A stretch of DNA of 64,000 nt from Pseudomonas saponiphila (GTDB lineage Bacteria > Pseudomonadota > Gammaproteobacteria > Pseudomonadales > Pseudomonadaceae): contig NZ_FNTJ01000001.1 of assembly GCF_900105185.1 (NCBI RefSeq), forward strand, positions 4,484,501 to 4,548,500, in the 5' to 3' direction. Position 1 is the stretch's first letter, and every line of letters begins with the position of its first letter. Below are positions 44,600 through 55,284 of this stretch, in pieces. The notes under the pieces were generated by a model. That model made no database searches. It worked only from the letters and a program-made list of their open reading frames with translations, and was not told the origin of the DNA. The translations under genes and the position numbers were made by a program.

Positions 44600-45760
44600 T
44601 CATTGCGGGCTTTTCGGTGCGGGCGCCGGGTCCACCGCAACGGGAGCTTCGGCGGGCGCTGGCGACGCGCTGTCCGGGCTCGGAGTGACGGTTGGCGTCG
44701 GGCTCTCAGGCGTGGCCGGAGCGGCCAGCGGCGCCGGGCTGGAGCGGTAGTCGGCGCGGCGCTTGAGCTGGAACTCGCGCACGGCACTGTTATGGGCATC
44801 CAGGTCATCGGAGAACACATGGCTGCCATCGCCCCGGGCAACGAAATACAGGCTCTTGCCCGGCAGCGGATTGAGGGCGGCGTGAATCGCCTCGCGCCCG
44901 ACCATGGCAATCGGCGTCGGCGGCAGCCCGGCAATCACGTAGGTGTTGTAGGGCGTGGCCTCCTTGAGATGGGCCCGGGTCAGTTTGCCGGTATAGCGCT
45001 CGCCCAGACCATAGATCACCGTCGGGTCGGTTTGCAGCAGCATGCCGATCTGCATGCGCCGGACAAAAACCCCGGCGATCTGTCCACGCTCCTGTGGCAC
45101 GCCGGTTTCCTTTTCCACCAGCGACGCCATGATCAGCGCCTGATAAGGGTCGTTGTAAGGCGCGTCATCAGCTCGCTTGCTCCACTCTTTGGCCAGCACA
45201 TCGTCCAGACGGTCGAAGGCTTTTTCCAGAAGCTCGGCGTCGGTCATGCCCTTTACATAACGATAGGTATCGGGGAAGAAACGTCCTTCGGGAAACACCC
45301 CGCCGTGGCCGAGTTTCTCCATCACCTGACTGTCGCTGAGGCCAGCCAGGGTCTGCTGCAGCTTGTCACTCTTGACCAAGGCATTGCGCACCTGGCGGAA
45401 GTTCCAGCCTTCCACCAGGGTCAGGCTGTACTGCACCACCTCGCCGCGCTGCCAGAGACCGATCAGACCTTCGGCCGTCATGCCTGGCGTCATGCGGTAC
45501 TCGCCACTGTGCAGAGGCTGGCCCTGAAGATTGAAGCGCCAGTACAGACGCAACCAGAACCCATCCCGGATCACGCCATCGGCTTGCAGACGATTGAAGG
45601 TGCCGGTGGGCGTCGAACCGGCGGGAACATCCAGCAACTGCTCCTGGGAGAGGTTCAGCGGTTGTTCCAGGGCCGAGTGCAGTTTCCAGGCACTCGCGCC
45701 CAGCAGCAGCCCTGCCAGGACCAGTCCGGTTTCCAGCAGGAGCAGTAATTTACGTCTCAC
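44600..45760 (-). CDS. mltG: endolytic transglycosylase MltG
   Basis: 386 residues. One N-terminal membrane helix (LLLLLETGLVLAGLLLGAS), a LysM-like region, then the YceG domain with the catalytic Glu in ASLVEKETGVPQER and the signature TPYNTYVIAGLPPTPI. The last 50 residues are a Pro/Ala/Ser-rich tail longer than in E. coli. It cleaves nascent glycan strands and sets their length. Confidence 0.94.
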   Translation of the reverse strand: MRRKLLLLLETGLVLAGLLLGASAWKLHSALEQPLNLSQEQLLDVPAGSTPTGTFNRLQADGVIRDGFWLRLYWRFNLQGQPLHSGEYRMTPGMTAEGLIGLWQRGEVVQYSLTLVEGWNFRQVRNALVKSDKLQQTLAGLSDSQVMEKLGHGGVFPEGRFFPDTYRYVKGMTDAELLEKAFDRLDDVLAKEWSKRADDAPYNDPYQALIMASLVEKETGVPQERGQIAGVFVRRMQIGMLLQTDPTVIYGLGERYTGKLTRAHLKEATPYNTYVIAGLPPTPIAMVGREAIHAALNPLPGKSLYFVARGDGSHVFSDDLDAHNSAVREFQLKRRADYRSSPAPLAAPATPESPTPTVTPSPDSASPAPAEAPVAVDPAPAPKSPQ

Positions 45761-45763
45761 GAA

Positions 45764-46579
45764 TCAAGCATCCAGTAGTGCGCGGGTAATGCCCTGCAGT
45801 TTACGGGTGAGCGGTCCGGCCGACCAGCGCATCCCGGCACAGGCACGCACCGGCCAGATGCCATAGACGCTATTGCAGACGAAGACTTCGTCCGCCTGCT
45901 GCAACTGATCGAGACTGATATCCGTAACCTCCACGGAAATTCCCAGTGACGCGGCCTGAAACAGAATTTCCGCGCGCATCACCCCGGCCACCCCGCAACG
46001 ACTCAGGTCGGCTGTCAGCAAGCGCCCCTGACTGACCAGGAACAGATTGCTGAACACCGCCTCGATCACTCGCCCGGCGCCATCGAGCATCAAGCCTTCG
46101 GCATGTTCGGCATCACGCCATTCGGCGCGAGCCAGCACCTGTTCGAGGCGGTTGAGATGCTTGAGGCCCGCCAGTAACGGCTGCTCGGATAAACGCGTGG
46201 CGCAGGGAAACAGCACGATACCCTGCTCGGCATTCGCCGCAGGATAGGCCGGCAAGGCAGCGCCCTGGAGAATGCGTCGCGCCATGGCTGCCGGATCGGC
46301 AGCATAACCCCGCAGACTGTCGCCACGGGTCAGGATCAGCTTGAGCACGCCCTCCCCCAACGCCGCCGCATAGGCCAGCACTTCGTGGCGAATCAGCGCC
46401 TGATCCGCATTCAGCGCCAAACGTCGACAGCCCTCGGCCAGACGCTGCAAGTGCCGCTCCAACAGTTGCGGCTGCCCGGATCTGACAGCGATGGTCTCGA
46501 ACAGACCATCGCCATAGGCCAGGCCGCGGTCCTTGAGCGACAGCGCGTCAGCCGGCCGACCGTCGACCCAGCAGTGCAT
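45764..46579 (-). CDS. pabC: aminodeoxychorismate lyase
   Basis: 271 residues from the ATG at 46579, which overlaps the fabF stop by 1 bp (TGATG); a GTG directly before is an alternative. A fold type IV PLP enzyme: KDRGLAYGDGLFET at the start, with EAVFSNLFLV and AGVMRAEILFQAA as cofactor-binding segments. It converts 4-amino-4-deoxychorismate to p-aminobenzoate for folate. Same place as in E. coli and P. aeruginosa. Confidence 0.94.
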   Translation of the reverse strand: MHCWVDGRPADALSLKDRGLAYGDGLFETIAVRSGQPQLLERHLQRLAEGCRRLALNADQALIRHEVLAYAAALGEGVLKLILTRGDSLRGYAADPAAMARRILQGAALPAYPAANAEQGIVLFPCATRLSEQPLLAGLKHLNRLEQVLARAEWRDAEHAEGLMLDGAGRVIEAVFSNLFLVSQGRLLTADLSRCGVAGVMRAEILFQAASLGISVEVTDISLDQLQQADEVFVCNSVYGIWPVRACAGMRWSAGPLTRKLQGITRALLDA

Positions 46580-47823
46580 CACTCGGAGAACCGGCGGAAC
46601 ACCAGGGAGCCGTTGGTGCCACCAAAGCCGAAGGAGTTAGACAGCACCACATCGATGTCCATGCTGCGCGCGGTGTGCGGCACGAAATCGAGGTCGCAGC
46701 CCTCATCCGGCTCATCCAGGTTGATGGTGGGCGGCGCAACCTGGCTATTGATGGCCAGCACGCTGAAGATCGCCTCGATCGCCCCGGCAGCACCCAGCAG
46801 GTGACCGGTCATGGACTTGGTGGAGCTGACTGCGAGCTTGTAGGCGTGCTCGCCAAACACCGTCTTGATCGCTTCGGCTTCTGCCAGGTCACCGGCAGGG
46901 GTCGAAGTGCCATGAGCGTTGATGTATTGCACCTGATCGACATTGAGCTTGGCGTCGCGCAGGGCGTTGGCGATGCAGCGAGCGGCGCCGGCGCCATCGG
47001 CAGGCGGCGAAGTCATGTGATAGGCATCGCCACTCATGCCGAAACCGATCAGCTCGGCGTAGATGGTGGCGCCACGCGCCTTGGCGTGCTCCAGCTCTTC
47101 CAGCACAAGGGCACCGGCACCATCGGACAGCACGAAGCCATCACGCCCCTTGTCCCAGGGACGGCTGGCGCGGGTCGGTTCGTCGTTACGGGTCGACAGC
47201 GCACGGGACGCACCGAAGCCGCCCATGCCCAGGCCGCAGGCGGCCATCTCGGCACCGCCGGCGATCATCACGTCGGCTTCACCGTAGGCGATGTTGCGTG
47301 CGGCCATGCCGATGCAGTGGGTGCCGGTGGTGCACGCCGTGGAAATGGCGTAGTTCGGCCCCTGGGCACCCAAGTGGATGGACAGGAAACCGGAGATCAT
47401 ATTGATGATCGAGCCCGGCACGAAGAACGGAGATATCCGCCGTGGGCCGGAATCGTGCAGGGTGCGACTGGTTTCTTCGATATTGGTCAAACCACCAATA
47501 CCCGAACCCATGGCCACGCCGATGCGTTCACGGTTGGCATCGGTGACTTCCAGGCCGGCGTTGCGCACCGCCTGAAATCCGGCCGCCAGACCGTACTGAA
47601 TGAACAGGTCGAGTTTGCGGGCCTCTTTGGCCGACAGGTACTCCTCGACATTGAAGCCCTTTACCGAGCCGCCAAAACGGGTGGAATAGGCAGAAAGGTC
47701 GGTGTGTTCGATCAGACCAATGCCACTTTGGCCAGCCAGAATGCCCTGCCAGCTACTCGGTACATCCGTACCCAGTGGCGACAACATACCCATACCGGTG
47801 ACTACGACGCGTCTACGCGACAC
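46579..47823 (-). CDS. fabF: 3-oxoacyl-ACP synthase II
   Basis: 414 residues. The Cys-His-His triad is visible: Cys in [12 protein letters not shown], His in [11 protein letters not shown], His in [13 protein letters not shown]. It elongates acyl-ACP with malonyl-ACP. It is separated from acpP by a hairpin that resembles a partial terminator, which would give more acpP than fabF transcript. Confidence 0.97.
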   Translation of the reverse strand: MSRRRVVVTGMGMLSPLGTDVPSSWQGILAGQSGIGLIEHTDLSAYSTRFGGSVKGFNVEEYLSAKEARKLDLFIQYGLAAGFQAVRNAGLEVTDANRERIGVAMGSGIGGLTNIEETSRTLHDSGPRRISPFFVPGSIINMISGFLSIHLGAQGPNYAISTACTTGTHCIGMAARNIAYGEADVMIAGGAEMAACGLGMGGFGASRALSTRNDEPTRASRPWDKGRDGFVLSDGAGALVLEELEHAKARGATIYAELIGFGMSGDAYHMTSPPADGAGAARCIANALRDAKLNVDQVQYINAHGTSTPAGDLAEAEAIKTVFGEHAYKLAVSSTKSMTGHLLGAAGAIEAIFSVLAINSQVAPPTINLDEPDEGCDLDFVPHTARSMDIDVVLSNSFGFGGTNGSLVFRRFSE

Positions 47824-47874
47824 AGCACTCTCCTTTTTCTAATGACGACACTTTGTATCAGACCTAAAGAAAAA

Positions 47875-47900
47875 ACCGCACGCCGTAACGGCAGTGCGGT
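47875..47900 (-). terminator. acpP-fabF intergenic terminator/attenuator
   Basis: ACCGCACGCCGT-A-ACGGCAGTGCGGT stem with an A-run on the left (U-run on the minus transcript) and TTTTT on the right. It lies 33 bp past the acpP stop. Probably partial termination to set high acpP levels. Confidence 0.8.
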
Positions 47901-47933
47901 TTTTCCATGACAGCAAAAGACGACTACAAACGA

Positions 47934-48170
47934 TTAAGCCTGGTGGCTGGTAACGTAGTCGATAGCTGCTTGAACGGTAGTGATCTTTTCAGCTTCTTCG
48001 TCAGGGATTTCGGTCTCGAATTCCTCTTCCAGAGCCATCACCAGCTCAACGGTGTCAAGGGAGTCGGCACCCAGGTCTTCAACGAAGGAAGCGGTGTTCA
48101 CAACTTCTTCTTCTTTAACACCCAGTTGCTCAGCAACGATTTTCTTGACGCGCTCTTCGATGGTGCTCAT
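47934..48170 (-). CDS. acpP: acyl carrier protein
   Basis: 78 residues, acidic. The 4'-phosphopantetheine attachment serine is in [18 protein letters not shown]. Nearly identical in pattern to housekeeping AcpP of other gammaproteobacteria. A 196-bp gap to fabG probably includes a separate promoter. It carries the growing acyl chain for fatty acid and lipid A synthesis. Confidence 0.98.
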   Translation of the reverse strand: MSTIEERVKKIVAEQLGVKEEEVVNTASFVEDLGADSLDTVELVMALEEEFETEIPDEEAEKITTVQAAIDYVTSHQA

Positions 48171-48366
48171 ACCTTGTTTTCACTCCTAATGGACAAATTC
48201 AGGCAGCTGGCCAGTGGGTAAGTGTATAGAAAGGCTTTTCAGCTTTTCAACTGAAAGCTTCGTCCCTCAAACCCTTTGGCCATCTGCCTATAAATTGATT
48301 GCAGCTTTATAACGGATTTTAGACAGCTCGTATGACATTTTTTTGAAGCAATCCGTCACATTTGAC

Positions 48367-49107
48367 TCACATATACATCCCGCCATTGACCGGGATTGTA
48401 GCCCCGGTAACGTATGCCGCACCGTCGGATGCCAGAAAAGCGACCACTTGCGCGATCTCTTGAGCCTGGCCCAGACGACCCAGCGGAATTTGCGTCAGCA
48501 GGGCTTCACGCTGTGCTTCCGGCAGCTCACGGGTCATATCGGTGTCGATAAAACCTGGAGCAACCGAGTTCACAGTGATCGACCGCGAACCTACTTCACG
48601 CGCCAGGGCACGGCTGAAACCTTCCAGACCGGCTTTGGCGGCGGCGTAGTTTACTTGGCCGGCGTTGCCCATGGCACCCACAACCGAGCCAATACTGATA
48701 ATTCGACCCCAACGAGCCTTGGTCATGCCGCGCAGAACGCCCTTGGACAGGCGATACAGGCTGTTCAAGTTGGTATCGACCACGTCGTACCACTCGTCAT
48801 CTTTCATGCGCATCATCAGATTGTCGCGGGTGATGCCGGCGTTGTTCACCAGAATCGCCGGAGCACCGAACTGCTCGGTGATGCTGGCCAGCACCGCAGC
48901 CACGGACTCGTCGCTGGTGACATTGAGCTCAAGGCCGGCGCCCTGAATGCCGTTTTCCTTGAGGGTAGCGGCGATGCGCTCGGCACCGGAAGCGGAAGTG
49001 GCGGTACCCACCACGATGGCGCCCATACGACCCAGCTCAAGCGCGATGGCCTGGCCGATACCACGGCTGGCGCCGGTCACCAGTGCAACTTTACCTTGCA
49101 GACTCAT
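48367..49107 (-). CDS. fabG: 3-oxoacyl-ACP reductase
   Basis: 246 residues from the ATG at 49107 (MSLQGKVALVTGASRG). NADP motif GASRGIGQA, NNAG, catalytic Ser in SIGSVVGAMG, Tyr/Lys in YAAAKAGLEG. C-terminus TGATIPVNGGMYM. First reduction step of each elongation cycle. It follows fabD by 16 bp. Confidence 0.96.
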   Translation of the reverse strand: MSLQGKVALVTGASRGIGQAIALELGRMGAIVVGTATSASGAERIAATLKENGIQGAGLELNVTSDESVAAVLASITEQFGAPAILVNNAGITRDNLMMRMKDDEWYDVVDTNLNSLYRLSKGVLRGMTKARWGRIISIGSVVGAMGNAGQVNYAAAKAGLEGFSRALAREVGSRSITVNSVAPGFIDTDMTRELPEAQREALLTQIPLGRLGQAQEIAQVVAFLASDGAAYVTGATIPVNGGMYM

Positions 49108-49123
49108 GCAAGCTTCTCCTAGT

Positions 49124-50062
49124 TCAGGCCAACGCTGCACGGGCGGCAGCGAAGGCATCTGGGGTATTCAGGTTAGAGGTCGACACGCCTTCGGCGCAGC
49201 GCTTGTTGAGACCAGCCAGGACCTTGCCCGGGCCGCATTCCACCAATTGGGTGGCGCCTTGGGCGGCCAGGGTCTGCACCGACTCGACCCAGCGCACAGG
49301 CTTGTACAACTGCTCCAGCAAGTCACGCTTGAGAGTATCGAGGTCGGCCGCCACGGCAGCACTAACGTTCTGCACCAGAGGAATCTGCGGCGCCTGCCAG
49401 TTGATCGCTGCGATCGACTCGGCAAAACGCTCTGCCGCAGGACGCATCAGCTCGCAATGGGACGGCACACTGACCGGCAGCGGCATGGCACGCTTGGCAC
49501 CGCGGGCCTTGCAGCCCTCGATGGCGCGATCCACAGCCGCCTTAGCACCAGCGATGACCACCTGGCCCGGGGAGTTGTAGTTCACCGCACTGACCACTTC
49601 ACCTTGCGCCGCTTCTGCACAGGCCGCCACGACATCAGCGTCGTCCAGACCAAGAATTGCCGCCATGCCGCCCTGACCTGCCGGCACAGCTTCCTGCATC
49701 AGCTGGCCACGACGCTCGACCAGCTTGACCGCTTCGGCCAGAGTCAGGCTGCCAGCCGCCACCAGGGCGCTGTATTCACCCAGGCTGTGACCCGCGACGA
49801 AGGCCGGACGCGCACCACCCTCGGCCAACCATACGCGCCACAGGGCGATGGAAGCGGTGAGGATGGCCGGTTGAGTCTTGTCGGTTTGATTGAGCAGCTC
49901 TTCGGGACCTTGCTGGGTCAGCGCCCAGAGGTCGTAGCCCAGAGCATCGGAGGCTTCTTTGAATGTGTCGAGGATCAGCGGGTGCTGCGCGCCCAACTCG
50001 GCCAACATGCCGAGGGACTGCGAGCCCTGTCCTGGAAAGACGAATGCGAGGGATGCAGACAT
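49124..50062 (-). CDS. fabD: malonyl-CoA-ACP transacylase
   Basis: 312 residues from the ATG at 50062 (MSASLAFVFPGQGSQS). The nucleophile elbow is GHSLGEYSALV. The catalytic His lies in VPSHCELM, and QNVSA is typical of the family. It transfers malonate to AcpP. Confidence 0.96.
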   Translation of the reverse strand: MSASLAFVFPGQGSQSLGMLAELGAQHPLILDTFKEASDALGYDLWALTQQGPEELLNQTDKTQPAILTASIALWRVWLAEGGARPAFVAGHSLGEYSALVAAGSLTLAEAVKLVERRGQLMQEAVPAGQGGMAAILGLDDADVVAACAEAAQGEVVSAVNYNSPGQVVIAGAKAAVDRAIEGCKARGAKRAMPLPVSVPSHCELMRPAAERFAESIAAINWQAPQIPLVQNVSAAVAADLDTLKRDLLEQLYKPVRWVESVQTLAAQGATQLVECGPGKVLAGLNKRCAEGVSTSNLNTPDAFAAARAALA

Positions 50063-50188
50063 GTAACAAGCCCCTAATGATCTTGTCGTCGGAGAATTGA
50101 CGTCACACCGCGGTGGACGCAAGAAACTGACAGTTGGATGGCCAATTGAACTGAGCGGTCACATTTAAGCACTCCACAGGATAAACGC

Positions 50189-51199
50189 CTAAAGCAACAG
50201 ATCTTCAAGGCGCCCGTGCAGGCGTCGCGGCAGGTCTTCCTGAATTTCGATCAGCGCACGCTGAATCGCACTCTGAAACCCTTGAACACCCGCAGAACCG
50301 TGGCTTTTCACCACTATTCCCTGCAACCCGAGAAAGCTCGCACCGTTGTGCCGAGCCGGCGCCAGGTCCGCCTGCAATCGCCGCATCAGTGGCAGGGCCA
50401 GCGCCCCCACAACCCGGGACAGCAGATTGCGCCTGAACAACGCCTCGATACGGGCAGCGATCATAATGGCCAGACCCTCGCTGGACTTGAGCAGGATGTT
50501 GCCGACAAAACCGTCGCACACCACCACATCCGCCTCGCCACGATACAGCCCGTCACCTTCGACGAAGCCTATGTAGTTCAGGCCCCGCGCCTGCTGAAGC
50601 AGACTCGCTGCCAGCTTGACCTGCTGGTTACCCTTGATGTCTTCGGTGCCAATGTTCAGCAAAGCCACCCGTGGCCGGACAACCCCCAGACTTTCCGCCG
50701 CAACCGAACCCATGATCGCGAATTGCAACAGATGCTCGGCACTGCAATCGACGTTGGCGCCCAGGTCCAGCAACTGGCAATAGCCACGTTGAGTGGGAAT
50801 CGCCGCCACCATCGCCGGACGATCAATGCCGGGCAGGGTTTTGAGCACGTAACGCGACAACGCCATCAACGCCCCGGTATTGCCGGCACTGACGCAGGCC
50901 TGGACCTTTTCATCCCGCAGCAGCTCAAGCGCCACCCGCATCGAAGAATCGGGCTTGCCGCGCAGAGCCTGGGCAGGCTTTTCGTCCATGGTGATCACTT
51001 CACTGGCAGGAGCGATTGTCAGGCGCGCGCGATCCACAGCCGAATGGCCGGAAAGCAGATCTTCAAGAAGGGAGGGTTGACCCACCAGGGTCAGATGCAG
51101 CGAGGGGGTAGCAGACAGGCAAGCAATACTGGCCTGAACAATGCTGCGGGGACCGAAGTCCCCGCCCATTGCGTCAATCGCGATGACTTGAGCGGACAA
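50189..51199 (-). CDS. plsX: phosphate acyltransferase
   Basis: 336 residues starting [17 protein letters not shown], with [15 protein letters not shown] and [17 protein letters not shown]. It forms acyl-phosphate from acyl-ACP for phospholipid synthesis. 3 bp after rpmF, conserved operon order rpmF-plsX-fabD-fabG-acpP-fabF. No fabH gene lies between plsX and fabD, as in other Pseudomonas. Confidence 0.96.
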   Translation of the reverse strand: MSAQVIAIDAMGGDFGPRSIVQASIACLSATPSLHLTLVGQPSLLEDLLSGHSAVDRARLTIAPASEVITMDEKPAQALRGKPDSSMRVALELLRDEKVQACVSAGNTGALMALSRYVLKTLPGIDRPAMVAAIPTQRGYCQLLDLGANVDCSAEHLLQFAIMGSVAAESLGVVRPRVALLNIGTEDIKGNQQVKLAASLLQQARGLNYIGFVEGDGLYRGEADVVVCDGFVGNILLKSSEGLAIMIAARIEALFRRNLLSRVVGALALPLMRRLQADLAPARHNGASFLGLQGIVVKSHGSAGVQGFQSAIQRALIEIQEDLPRRLHGRLEDLLL

Positions 51200-51202
51200 G
51201 GA

Positions 51203-51385
51203 TTACTCGTCAGCGCCCTTGTCGATCACTTTACGACCACGGTATACGCCTTCTGGCGATACGTGGTGACGCAGGTGAACTTCACCGGTGGTCTTTTCTA
51301 CGGACAGAGTGCTTGCCTCGAGAGCATCGTGGGAGCGACGCATATCACGGGCAGAGCGGGATTTTTTGTTCTGCTGAACAGCCAT
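51203..51385 (-). CDS. rpmF: 50S ribosomal protein L32
   Basis: 60 residues, basic, [20 protein letters not shown], then [18 protein letters not shown]. Characteristic of gammaproteobacterial L32. Between yceD and plsX. Confidence 0.97.
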
Positions 51386-51398
51386 AATTGATTAACTC

Positions 51399-51926
51399 CT
51401 AAACGTTTGGGTCACGCTTTAACTGCGCCAATACACTGAACGGGTTGGACCGCGTTACCTCGTCCTCGCTCGGTTCGGGCTCATCGAGCCCCGCCGGCTG
51501 CTGGCATTCTTCCGGATGATGAGCAGGCACGATGGGCAAGGCAAGCAAAAGCTCCTCCTCGATCAACGCCTGCAGATCCAAAGGATCTTCGCCCAGTTCC
51601 AGCACGTCATAACCTTTCGGCAACGACTGGGTATTCGCACCCTCCTTCACCACGGCGTAACTGCACTCGCTGTGGATCGGCAGGGTGACCAGCTCAAGAC
51701 AACGCTGGCAAACCATTTTGACTTCGACGTCGATGGAGCTGTGGATAACTACAGCTTTACGCTCGTCACGCTCGAAAACGAATTTAGCCTGCACCGTACC
51801 GACATTGTCGGAAAGCGGGTCGCAGAGTCTCTCCAAATCGGCCAGCAGCAGTTCACCTTGAAGGGTGGTGCCACGGTCAGCCAATTTGCGCGGGTCAACG
51901 TGAGGTGGAATCGGGTCATTCAACAT
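51399..51926 (-). CDS. yceD: YceD/DUF177 23S rRNA accumulation protein
   Basis: 175 residues. A cysteine pair in MVCQRCLELVTLP and an acidic C-terminal region (DEPEPSEDEVTRSNPFSVLAQL) are typical of YceD. Co-transcribed with rpmF; the family supports 23S rRNA accumulation. It is divergent to maf, 105 bp apart. Confidence 0.92.
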   Translation of the reverse strand: MLNDPIPPHVDPRKLADRGTTLQGELLLADLERLCDPLSDNVGTVQAKFVFERDERKAVVIHSSIDVEVKMVCQRCLELVTLPIHSECSYAVVKEGANTQSLPKGYDVLELGEDPLDLQALIEEELLLALPIVPAHHPEECQQPAGLDEPEPSEDEVTRSNPFSVLAQLKRDPNV

Positions 51927-52031
51927 AGGCGCAGCATTATAGGGATGCCCCCAGCCATGTCAAAGGAAATTCAGCCCTGTCCGTCACTTGCGGGCCCCGC
52001 TAGAATTCCCGGCCCGCCTCAGGAGATGCGC

Positions 52032-52610
52032 ATGCTGCCTTTATTACTCGCTTCAAGCTCGGTCTACCGCCGGGAATTGCTCTCCCGCCTGCACCTGCCC
52101 TTCACCTGCAGCTCTCCCGATATCGACGAAAGCCATCGCCCGGGCGAGTCCGCCACGGAGCTGGTGAAACGCCTGGCCGAAGAAAAAGCTCGCACCCTTG
52201 CAGACACCCATCCAGCGCACCTGATCATTGGCTCGGACCAGGTTGCCGTACTGGGCGAACGCATCATTGGCAAACCCCACACTTTCGACAAGGCCCGCCA
52301 GCAGCTGCTGGACGCCAGTGGCAGCAGCGTCACCTTCCTCACCGGCCTGGCCCTGCTCAACAGCCAGACCGGCGATTGCCAGGTCGATTGCGTACCCTTC
52401 ACGGTCAACATGCGCATCCTGGACAGCGCCCGCATTGAACGCTACCTGCACACCGAGCAACCTTACGATTGCGCCGGCAGCTTCAAGGCCGAAGGATTGG
52501 GGGTCAGCCTGTTCCAGAGCACCTCCGGCAGCGACGCCACCAGCCTTGTAGGGCTGCCACTGATCCGACTGGTGGACATGCTGCTGGCCCAGGGCGTGGA
52601 AATCCCCTGA
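52032..52610 (+). CDS. Maf-family nucleotide pyrophosphatase (YceF type)
   Basis: 192 residues from the ATG at 52032, 6 bp after AGGAG; the ATG at 52026 touches the ribosome site. Maf motif ASSSVYRRELLSRL, SPDIDESHRPGES, catalytic region IIGSDQVAVLGE. The YceF subgroup hydrolyses 7-methyl-GTP. The only plus-strand gene within the yceD-rne stretch. Confidence 0.93.
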   Translation: MLPLLLASSSVYRRELLSRLHLPFTCSSPDIDESHRPGESATELVKRLAEEKARTLADTHPAHLIIGSDQVAVLGERIIGKPHTFDKARQQLLDASGSSVTFLTGLALLNSQTGDCQVDCVPFTVNMRILDSARIERYLHTEQPYDCAGSFKAEGLGVSLFQSTSGSDATSLVGLPLIRLVDMLLAQGVEIP

Positions 52611-52622
52611 AACCGCAATAAA

Positions 52623-52646
52623 AAAGCCGGCACTCAGGCCGGCTTT
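52623..52646. terminator. bidirectional rho-independent terminator
   Basis: AAAGCCGGC-ACTCAG-GCCGGCTTT between the convergent maf and sppA genes. Confidence 0.85.
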
Positions 52647-52664
52647 CCATTGGGCAGCACCCAA

Positions 52665-53654
52665 TCAGCGCAAGGCCGGCCCCTGAAAGCCCATCCACAT
52701 GGCGATCTGTTCGGCCACGCTGGCACCCAACCTCTTCGAAAAGCGATCGAGTGGCGACTCCTGGACAGTGAAGTCCACCAGCTCCTTCTCACCAATCACG
52801 TCCCGCGCCACCGAACTGGTATTACCCAGAGCATCGATCAAGCCCAGCTGCAACGCCTGCTCACCGGACCAGACCAACCCCGAGAACAGCTCAGGATGCT
52901 CTTTATCCTTGAGACGCTCGCCACGACCCTGCTTGACGCTGGCGATGAACTGACGATGAGTGGTGTCCAGCACGCCCTGCCAGAACTGAGTCTCATCAGG
53001 CTTCTGCGGCTGGAACGGATCGAGGAACGATTTGTGCTCGCCAGAGGTATAGGTACGACGCTCGACCCCCAACTTCTCCATGGCACCGACAAACCCGTAC
53101 CCGGCCGCCGTAACACCAATGGAGCCCACCAGACTCGCCTTGTCGGCATAGATCTCATCGGCCGCACTGGCGATGTAGTAAGCACCAGAAGCCCCCAGAT
53201 CAGAAATCACCGCATAGACCTTGGTGTCCTTGTGCAAAGCCCGCAGACGACGAATCTCGTCATAGACGTAGCCAGACTGCACCGGACTGCCGCCAGGGCT
53301 GTTGATGCGCAGGACAATACCCTTGACCTTGGGATCATCAAAGGCGGTACGCAGACTGCCGACGATATTGTCCGCACTGGCCGACTCCTTATCAGCAATC
53401 ACCCCCGTGACATCGATCACCGCGGTGTAGCTGCCACCACGAGCCGCGCTCTTTTCCATGGTCATCAGCGGCGTAAACAAAGCCAACGCCGCAAACAGAT
53501 ACACAAAGGTCAGCAGCTTGAAGAAGATCCCCCAGCGCCGCGAACGACGCTGCTCCTGAACACCGGCCAGGAGCGTCTTTTCCAGCAGCTTCCAGCTCTT
53601 ATCATCACCCTCTTCAGCGCCCGCCTTGCTTGGCGCCTTCCATTCGTCGCTCAT
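52665..53654 (-). CDS. sppA: S49-family signal peptide peptidase SppA
   Basis: 329 residues, the short single-domain form. A membrane helix lies near residues 45-65 (IFFKLLTFVYLFAALALF). The conserved INSPGGSPVQSG loop and the nucleophile Ser in DLGASGAYYIASAADEIYAD follow, with the Lys-containing region TYTSGEHKSF. It degrades signal peptide remnants in the inner membrane. Corresponds to PA2973. Confidence 0.93.
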   Translation of the reverse strand: MSDEWKAPSKAGAEEGDDKSWKLLEKTLLAGVQEQRRSRRWGIFFKLLTFVYLFAALALFTPLMTMEKSAARGGSYTAVIDVTGVIADKESASADNIVGSLRTAFDDPKVKGIVLRINSPGGSPVQSGYVYDEIRRLRALHKDTKVYAVISDLGASGAYYIASAADEIYADKASLVGSIGVTAAGYGFVGAMEKLGVERRTYTSGEHKSFLDPFQPQKPDETQFWQGVLDTTHRQFIASVKQGRGERLKDKEHPELFSGLVWSGEQALQLGLIDALGNTSSVARDVIGEKELVDFTVQESPLDRFSKRLGASVAEQIAMWMGFQGPALR

Positions 53655-53675
53655 GCCTACTACCCCAGCAAAAAC

Positions 53676-54338
53676 TTATTCGGCAGCCTGACTCAGCCAG
53701 GCGTGCAATTGAGGAAAACGGTCGATGGACAAGCGCGGCTCGAAAGCCTGCAAAGCCTCGATGGACTGAGCACCGTAGCTCACAGCCACCGAATCCATGC
53801 CGGCATTGCGCGCCATCAACAGATCAAAGGAGGAATCGCCAACCATCAATGCTTGCCTTGGCCCGACACCGCAATGAGCAAGAATCTCCTCCAACATCAA
53901 CGGATGAGGCTTGCTGGCGGTTTCGTCGGCCGCCCGGGTGACATCGAAATACTCTTCCCAACCGTGCGCCTTCAGCACCCGATCCAATCCGCGCCGAGCC
54001 TTGCCCGTGGCAACCGCCAACCGATAGCCCTCGCTCCGGAAAGCCTCCAGAGACTGCACCACGCCAGCAAACAAGGGCGAAGGCTCAGCCTCCAGCGCGA
54101 TGTAGTGATCCGCGTAATGCTGACGAAAGGCCACCAACTGACCATCGTCGATTTCGGGATACAAGGTGCGAATCGCCTCCGGCAAGCCAAGGCCGATGAT
54201 GCCCTTGACGGCAAAATCGTCGCGCCGGGGAAAACCGGAGCGATCGGCAGACACATGCATCGACTCGACAATCCGACCAATGGAATCCGCCAGAGTGCCG
54301 TCCCAATCGAAGATCAACAGCTGGTAATCAGGGTGCAC
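53676..54338 (-). CDS. HAD-IA hydrolase (phosphoglycolate phosphatase-like)
   Basis: 220 residues. Motif [13 protein letters not shown], motif [12 protein letters not shown], motif [21 protein letters not shown]. The gph-like HAD subgroup; place equals PA2974. It overlaps rluC by 11 bp, so probably co-translated. Confidence 0.9.
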   Translation of the reverse strand: MHPDYQLLIFDWDGTLADSIGRIVESMHVSADRSGFPRRDDFAVKGIIGLGLPEAIRTLYPEIDDGQLVAFRQHYADHYIALEAEPSPLFAGVVQSLEAFRSEGYRLAVATGKARRGLDRVLKAHGWEEYFDVTRAADETASKPHPLMLEEILAHCGVGPRQALMVGDSSFDLLMARNAGMDSVAVSYGAQSIEALQAFEPRLSIDRFPQLHAWLSQAAE

Positions 54339-55284
54339 TCAAGCGCTCCACGGTCTTGGCCCACATTTCATCCACCGGCGCCTGCAGCTTCAGCTCGCCG
54401 CCATCGGGCAGCGGCACCGTCAACATATAGGCGTGAAGGAACAGGCGCTTACCACCCAACTCGCGAATCTCACGGGTAAAGTCATCATCACCGTACTTGC
54501 TGTCACCGGCGATGCAGTGCCCGGCATGCAGGGTGTGCACTCGAATCTGGTGAGTGCGGCCAGTCACCGGCTTGGCCTCGACCATGGTGGCGAACTCGCC
54601 GAAGCGGCGCAGCACCTTGAACACCGTCAAGGCCTCCTTGCCTTCTTCATTGACTTCCACCATGCGCTCGCCAGAACGCAGATTGCTCTTGAGCAAAGGC
54701 GCGCGCACCTGCTTCAGGGCCGTTGCCCAGTGACCACGCACCAGCGCCATGTAGCGCTTGTCCACACCATCGCCACGCAGCGCGGCATGCAGGTGGCGCA
54801 ACATGCTGCGCTTCTTCGCAATCATCAATAGGCCGGACGTGTCGCGATCGAGGCGATGCACCAGCTCCAGCTCCTTGGCGTCCGGACGCAACTGACGAAA
54901 GGCTTCGATCACTCCGAAATTCAGGCCGCTGCCGCCGTGCACGGCAATGCCGGCAGGCTTGTTGATCACGATCAGCGCCTTGTCTTCAAAGACAATCGAG
55001 GCTTCCAGTCGCTGCAACAACCCTTGAGCCAGCGGCACCGGTTCGTCGCGCTCGGGTACGCGCACCGGCGGCACGCGTACCACATCACCCGCCTGCAGCT
55101 TGTACTCGGGCTTGATCCGCCCCTTGTTCACTCGCACTTCGCCTTTACGCAAAATGCGATAAATCAAGGTCTTGGGCACGCCTTTGAGTCGCGCGAGAAG
55201 GAAGTTATCAATACGTTGGCCGGCATATTCCGGCGAGACTTCAAGCAATTGAACGCCTGGAGTCGAGGGGGCAGTAGTCGTCAT
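54328..55284 (-). CDS. rluC: 23S rRNA pseudouridine synthase RluC
   Basis: 318 residues. N-terminal S4 domain ([22 protein letters not shown]), then the RluA-family catalytic motif [15 protein letters not shown] with the essential Asp. It modifies U955, U2504 and U2580 (E. coli numbering). Divergent from rne as in E. coli, sharing a long control region. Confidence 0.94.
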   Translation of the reverse strand: MTTTAPSTPGVQLLEVSPEYAGQRIDNFLLARLKGVPKTLIYRILRKGEVRVNKGRIKPEYKLQAGDVVRVPPVRVPERDEPVPLAQGLLQRLEASIVFEDKALIVINKPAGIAVHGGSGLNFGVIEAFRQLRPDAKELELVHRLDRDTSGLLMIAKKRSMLRHLHAALRGDGVDKRYMALVRGHWATALKQVRAPLLKSNLRSGERMVEVNEEGKEALTVFKVLRRFGEFATMVEAKPVTGRTHQIRVHTLHAGHCIAGDSKYGDDDFTREIRELGGKRLFLHAYMLTVPLPDGGELKLQAPVDEMWAKTVERLSAP

